Assembly (NCBI RefSeq): GCF_002934545.1
Contig: NZ_PTJA01000004.1
Span: 248,001-312,000 of the forward strand
Source: Lacrimispora xylanisolvens
Lineage (GTDB): Bacteria; Bacillota; Clostridia; Lachnospirales; Lachnospiraceae
DNA: 64,000 nt
Direction of reading: 5' to 3'
Each line of letters begins with the position of its first letter. Position 1 is the first letter of the stretch. Position numbers and translations under genes: made by a program. Of the stretch, positions 61,296 through 64,000 are shown piece after piece. The notes beneath the pieces were generated by a model. The model worked only from the letters and a program-made list of their open reading frames with translations, was not told where the DNA came from and did no database searches.

Positions 61296-62510
61296 CTATT
61301 TTTTTGTTCCTTCCGGTGACAAGGTCATCAGCCATTTTACCTTGCCGCCCTCAAAGGTATTGATGGCAACCGATTTTTCAGGATCCCCGTTTTCATCAAG
61401 GGTAAAGGTCCCCCCTACGCCGGTAAAGGTCATTTTCGTCATTCCTTTAATTAAGGATGCAGTATCTGTTGCCTTACCGTTTTTTGCTGCTTCTGCAATC
61501 ATATAGACGGCGTCATAATAAAGTGCCGCACAGGCATTTAAGCTTTCTGTCCCGTATTTTTCCTTATATTTGGACACAAAATTAGAAACAGCAGGAGCGG
61601 TATCTTCGGATGAATAGTGGTTGGTGAAATAGCAGTTGTCAAACTTGTCTTCCACACCTTTCGTATCTGCACCGTCCCAACCGTCACCGCCCATTATGGC
61701 ACCGGTAAAGCCTGCATCTCTGGCCGCTCCCACTAACAGCGGAACTGTATCTAAGAAACAGGGATAAAACAGGAAGTCTGCTCCCTTTGCCACCACCTGG
61801 GAGGCCTGGGAGGAGAAGTCCGTATCTTTTGTGGTACATTCTCCAGTATAGACAACCTCAATTCCATTTGCTTTGGCGTTCTCTATAAATGCATCCTTTA
61901 ATCCATTGGAATAATCATCGTCCTTTGCATAGATAACGGCTGCTTTTTTCCAGCCCTTTTCTTTTGCAAACTGAGCTGCCATTTTTCCCTGATAGGGATC
62001 GATAAAGCAGTCACGGAAGATGCTGGGACCTTTTAATGTAACATCTTTATTGGTAGCTCCTGTTGCAAGAAGAAGCATATTGTCCTTGGAAGCCTGTTCT
62101 GCAATAGGGAGGGTTACTGATGAGAAAAAGCATCCCACTATGGCATCCGGGCTTTCTTTCATCAGACTGTTATAGGCATTAATCGCCTGTTTTGCATCAC
62201 TGGCATCATCCACTACTTTTCCACCGTTCACAATTTCAATCTTATATTCCGAATCGCTGGAATTGATTTCTTCCGCAGCCATGGTAATGGCATTCTGTGC
62301 CCCTTCTCCATAGATGGCGGAACCACCTGTCAGAGAACAGATCGCACCGATTTTAATGGTTTTCGACCCATCACCTGCAGCTTTTGTCTCCCCCGAAACC
62401 GCTTTTGTCCCTGCTCCTGCCGCACTTTGCTGTGCGGATGATCCGCACCCGGCCAGAAGACTGCTGGCCATAGCCCCAATTAGCACAGCTGATAATAACT
62501 TTTTCCTCAT
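61296..62510 (-). CDS. livK: Branched-chain-type amino acid ABC transporter substrate-binding lipoprotein LivK
   Basis: This 404-residue type I periplasmic-binding-fold protein has a lipoprotein signal (SLLAGC, Cys about residue 22) and a low-complexity Ala/Gly linker, then the binding domain with IGAICSLTGGSAIYG. It captures substrate at the cell surface for LivHMGF. LivK-like proteins bind many amino acids and related acids. In this operon, which degrades D-glutamate or 5-oxoproline, those are better candidates than leucine. Confidence 0.92.
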   Translation of the reverse strand: MRKKLLSAVLIGAMASSLLAGCGSSAQQSAAGAGTKAVSGETKAAGDGSKTIKIGAICSLTGGSAIYGEGAQNAITMAAEEINSSDSEYKIEIVNGGKVVDDASDAKQAINAYNSLMKESPDAIVGCFFSSVTLPIAEQASKDNMLLLATGATNKDVTLKGPSIFRDCFIDPYQGKMAAQFAKEKGWKKAAVIYAKDDDYSNGLKDAFIENAKANGIEVVYTGECTTKDTDFSSQASQVVAKGADFLFYPCFLDTVPLLVGAARDAGFTGAIMGGDGWDGADTKGVEDKFDNCYFTNHYSSEDTAPAVSNFVSKYKEKYGTESLNACAALYYDAVYMIAEAAKNGKATDTASLIKGMTKMTFTGVGGTFTLDENGDPEKSVAINTFEGGKVKWLMTLSPEGTKK

Positions 62511-62560
62511 AATCCGATCCTCCTCATGCTTTTTTTGTTATATAAAACGGTTTTTTGTCA

Positions 62561-62601
62561 AACAAAAAGAGGCTCTCCCGCTAAATACTGGGGAAAACCT
62601 C
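62561..62601 (-). terminator. Attenuator-like terminator in the livK leader
   Basis: An 11-pair stem GAGGTTTTCCC / GGGAGAGCCTC (with G-U pairs) and an 11-base loop is followed on the minus strand by TTTTTGTTTG. It lies downstream of the livK promoter and 50 bases before the ATG, so it would end leader transcripts unless an antiterminator forms. Confidence 0.7.
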
Positions 62602-62645
62602 CTTGTTCTCCAAAAAGAAACTGGGATGCTTTAAGAGGACATCAT

Positions 62646-62692
62646 GTCTCAAAAAGCAAAAGAAGCCGCAACTGCATTCCTGCAGTTGAGAC
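62646..62692 (-). ncRNA. Aptamer-like folded domain in the livK leader
   Basis: GTCTCAA (minus) pairs with TTGAGAC to close a domain that contains the perfect hairpin CTGCA-GGAA-TGCAG. It precedes the attenuator. The domain matches no riboswitch class I recognise; it may also be an ordinary structured leader. Confidence 0.4.
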
Positions 62693-62724
62693 TCCATTGT
62701 TCTCACGCTTTATATGTTGGGAGC

Positions 62725-62753
62725 ATTATACCATTTTCAGGTAAAAAGCACAA
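62725..62753 (-). promoter_or_regulatory. liv-pxp operon promoter
   Basis: Minus-strand TTGTGC (62748-62753) and the perfect TATAAT (62725-62730) are 17 bases apart, giving a leader of about 200 bases before livK. Confidence 0.65.
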
Positions 62754-62780
62754 GTGGTATTTGGATTTTTCCATACAAAA

Positions 62781-63992
62781 CTACTTTTTCCCGTGATGGC
62801 CACGCCCCTCTGATTTTAAAGTGCTGTTAGGGTTATTGTAGGAAACATTCAGCGCATTGGCGACTGATTCCATAATTCCATTGCTGCTGAAGGTAGCACC
62901 AGAAACTGCATCTACCTCAGTGCTCTGGCTGTTAATAATCTCAGCTGTCACCTTCTCAACTGCCTTGCTGAAATATGGCTTATCATCTTCATAGGATAAA
63001 ACTGTTATGTCGGTAATATTTCCATTCTTCACGGTAACACTTGTCTTTGTCTCTCCACGGAAGCCCTGCCCTGTACCTGTATAAGTACCGTCTATATAAT
63101 TTCCGGTATTGGACTGAACCTGGACCGTTACCGGAGTCTGGCTGCTCACCATCTGAGCCTGGGTATTCCCGGCATAAACCAGCCCGAACATAGCTGCTGC
63201 CGAAACAGCTGAGACTGCCACCGGCGCTCCGTTGGCTCTGGCATTGTGTCTTGGACAAACCGATGTGCACTCAAAACAGTCAATACATTCTCCTGATGTA
63301 ACTGTATCGTACTGATAAAGAGGAATTCCCATACTGCACTTACTGGTACACAGCCGGCAGCTTCCACATTTACTCCTCTCCTTTTTAATTCGGAACAGCC
63401 GGAATCTGGACAAAATAGCAAAAACTGCTCCAAGAGGGCATAAATAGCGGCAGAAAAATCGTTCTATGAGGAAAGATCCAGCAATAATAAGAAGCAGAAG
63501 GAGACCTCCAGTGGTAAATAAATACCGGACGGAAGGCAAGCTTCCGATTTTAGAATACATGCCAAAAACTGCCCAGGGGCCCGTCATACTGTCAAGATTC
63601 CCCAGATGAAATGTCCATATCCCCAATATAATAAACATCAGAATTACGTATTTTAAATTTTTCAGCCACCCATCAACCTTTTCACTTACCTTTAAACCCT
63701 TTTTCCCTGTTTTCTTTGTCAGGTACCACAAAAAGTCTCCCATTGCCCCGAAGCTGCATAAGAATCCACAGAAAAATCTGCCTGTAAGTATGGTAATTAT
63801 CATGCTTCCCAAGAACAGAAGCAGCTGGGGAAACATTGCAGAAAGGGAGAATGTACCAGCAAGAATCCCACTGTAGATTTCTTTCATTGCATAAAAAATA
63901 CTGGTAAACAGACCGGGCAGAGCCAGAAAGGATATGACCTGAATGATTCTTCTCCATACTCTGACTGAACCCGTTTTCTTTTTATTATCCAT
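62781..63992 (-). CDS. Membrane ferredoxin/FMN-binding electron-transfer protein (NosR/NapH-like)
   Basis: This 403-residue protein has about five membrane segments with CGFLCSFGAMG and CRYLCPLGAVF, typical of NosR/NapH proteins. Two 4Fe-4S motifs follow (CGSCRLCTSKC and CIDCFECTSVCP). The extracytoplasmic FMN_bind domain carries the flavinylation motif DAVSGATFSS near residue 360, where an ApbE enzyme attaches FMN to the Thr. It would move electrons across or out of the membrane. It is complete: the ATG at 63992 is 8 bases inside the window, so its promoter is not visible. Confidence 0.88.
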   Translation of the reverse strand: MDNKKKTGSVRVWRRIIQVISFLALPGLFTSIFYAMKEIYSGILAGTFSLSAMFPQLLLFLGSMIITILTGRFFCGFLCSFGAMGDFLWYLTKKTGKKGLKVSEKVDGWLKNLKYVILMFIILGIWTFHLGNLDSMTGPWAVFGMYSKIGSLPSVRYLFTTGGLLLLLIIAGSFLIERFFCRYLCPLGAVFAILSRFRLFRIKKERSKCGSCRLCTSKCSMGIPLYQYDTVTSGECIDCFECTSVCPRHNARANGAPVAVSAVSAAAMFGLVYAGNTQAQMVSSQTPVTVQVQSNTGNYIDGTYTGTGQGFRGETKTSVTVKNGNITDITVLSYEDDKPYFSKAVEKVTAEIINSQSTEVDAVSGATFSSNGIMESVANALNVSYNNPNSTLKSEGRGHHGKK

Positions 63993-64000
63993 AGTAATTA

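Overview
The window looks like a chromosomal segment of an anaerobic, moderately low-GC Firmicute of the Clostridia, most likely a Lachnospiraceae member (Lacrimispora/Clostridium-like). This rests on the gene repertoire and consensus sigma-A promoters (TTGACA-N17-TATAAT type), strong GGAGG ribosome sites and the CIRCE element. The species assignment is inference. No rRNA, tRNA, prophage, insertion sequence or CRISPR array was seen. Most genes lie on the minus strand; the plus strand carries only a few genes between 7.5-10.9 kb and 16.8-17.7 kb, plus single genes at 30.7 and 50.5 kb.

Layout. 1-7.4 kb: the 5' part of guaB, a trehalose PTS locus (treR, treP, treC) with the TreR operator inside two promoter spacers, a small membrane-protein gene, and groES-groEL under CIRCE control. 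7.5-10.9 kb (plus): a secreted or anchored Ala/Asp-rich protein, then a BlaI-type repressor and a BlaR1-like M56 protease whose outer sensor is replaced by cell-wall-binding repeats. 11-16.5 kb: bioY-bioB with a BirA-type operator and the L-rhamnose operon rhaB-rhaM-rhaA-rhaD. 16.8-18.7 kb: a CarD-like regulator, a cold-shock gene with a structured leader, and a compact locus that looks like a type I toxin-antitoxin pair. 18.9-24 kb: a MocR/MORN/AraC overlapping operon and glnS. 24-28.4 kb: an ECF transporter with a nucleoside phosphorylase and a NiaR-like regulator. 28.5-33.4 kb: two L,D-transpeptidases around an unknown gene, and a stand-alone HD-GYP protein. 33.4-37 kb: a ferrous-iron (Feo) locus with a Fur-family regulator and repeated GTTAG-N6-CTAAC boxes. 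37-50.4 kb: M13 peptidase, S1/IspH/Cmk cluster, PAP-type PPK2, aldo/keto reductase, aspartate kinase, an arginase-fold gene that seems to lack a normal start codon, HD and DUF523 genes, and a ClpP coupled to an AraC-type regulator. 50.5 kb: an FprA flavodiiron protein.

51.8-62.5 kb is the most interesting part: one long minus-strand operon joining a complete Liv-type ABC transporter (livK-H-M-G-F), a cytidylate-kinase-like protein, a D-amino-acid aminotransferase, both halves of a D-glutamate cyclase (DUF4392 and DUF1445, fused in the mammalian enzyme) and the three 5-oxoprolinase subunits PxpB, PxpC and PxpA. It reads as a dedicated uptake and degradation route for D-glutamate and/or 5-oxoproline, preceded by a leader with an attenuator-like terminator. 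The window ends with a NosR/NapH-like ferredoxin and FMN-binding membrane protein.
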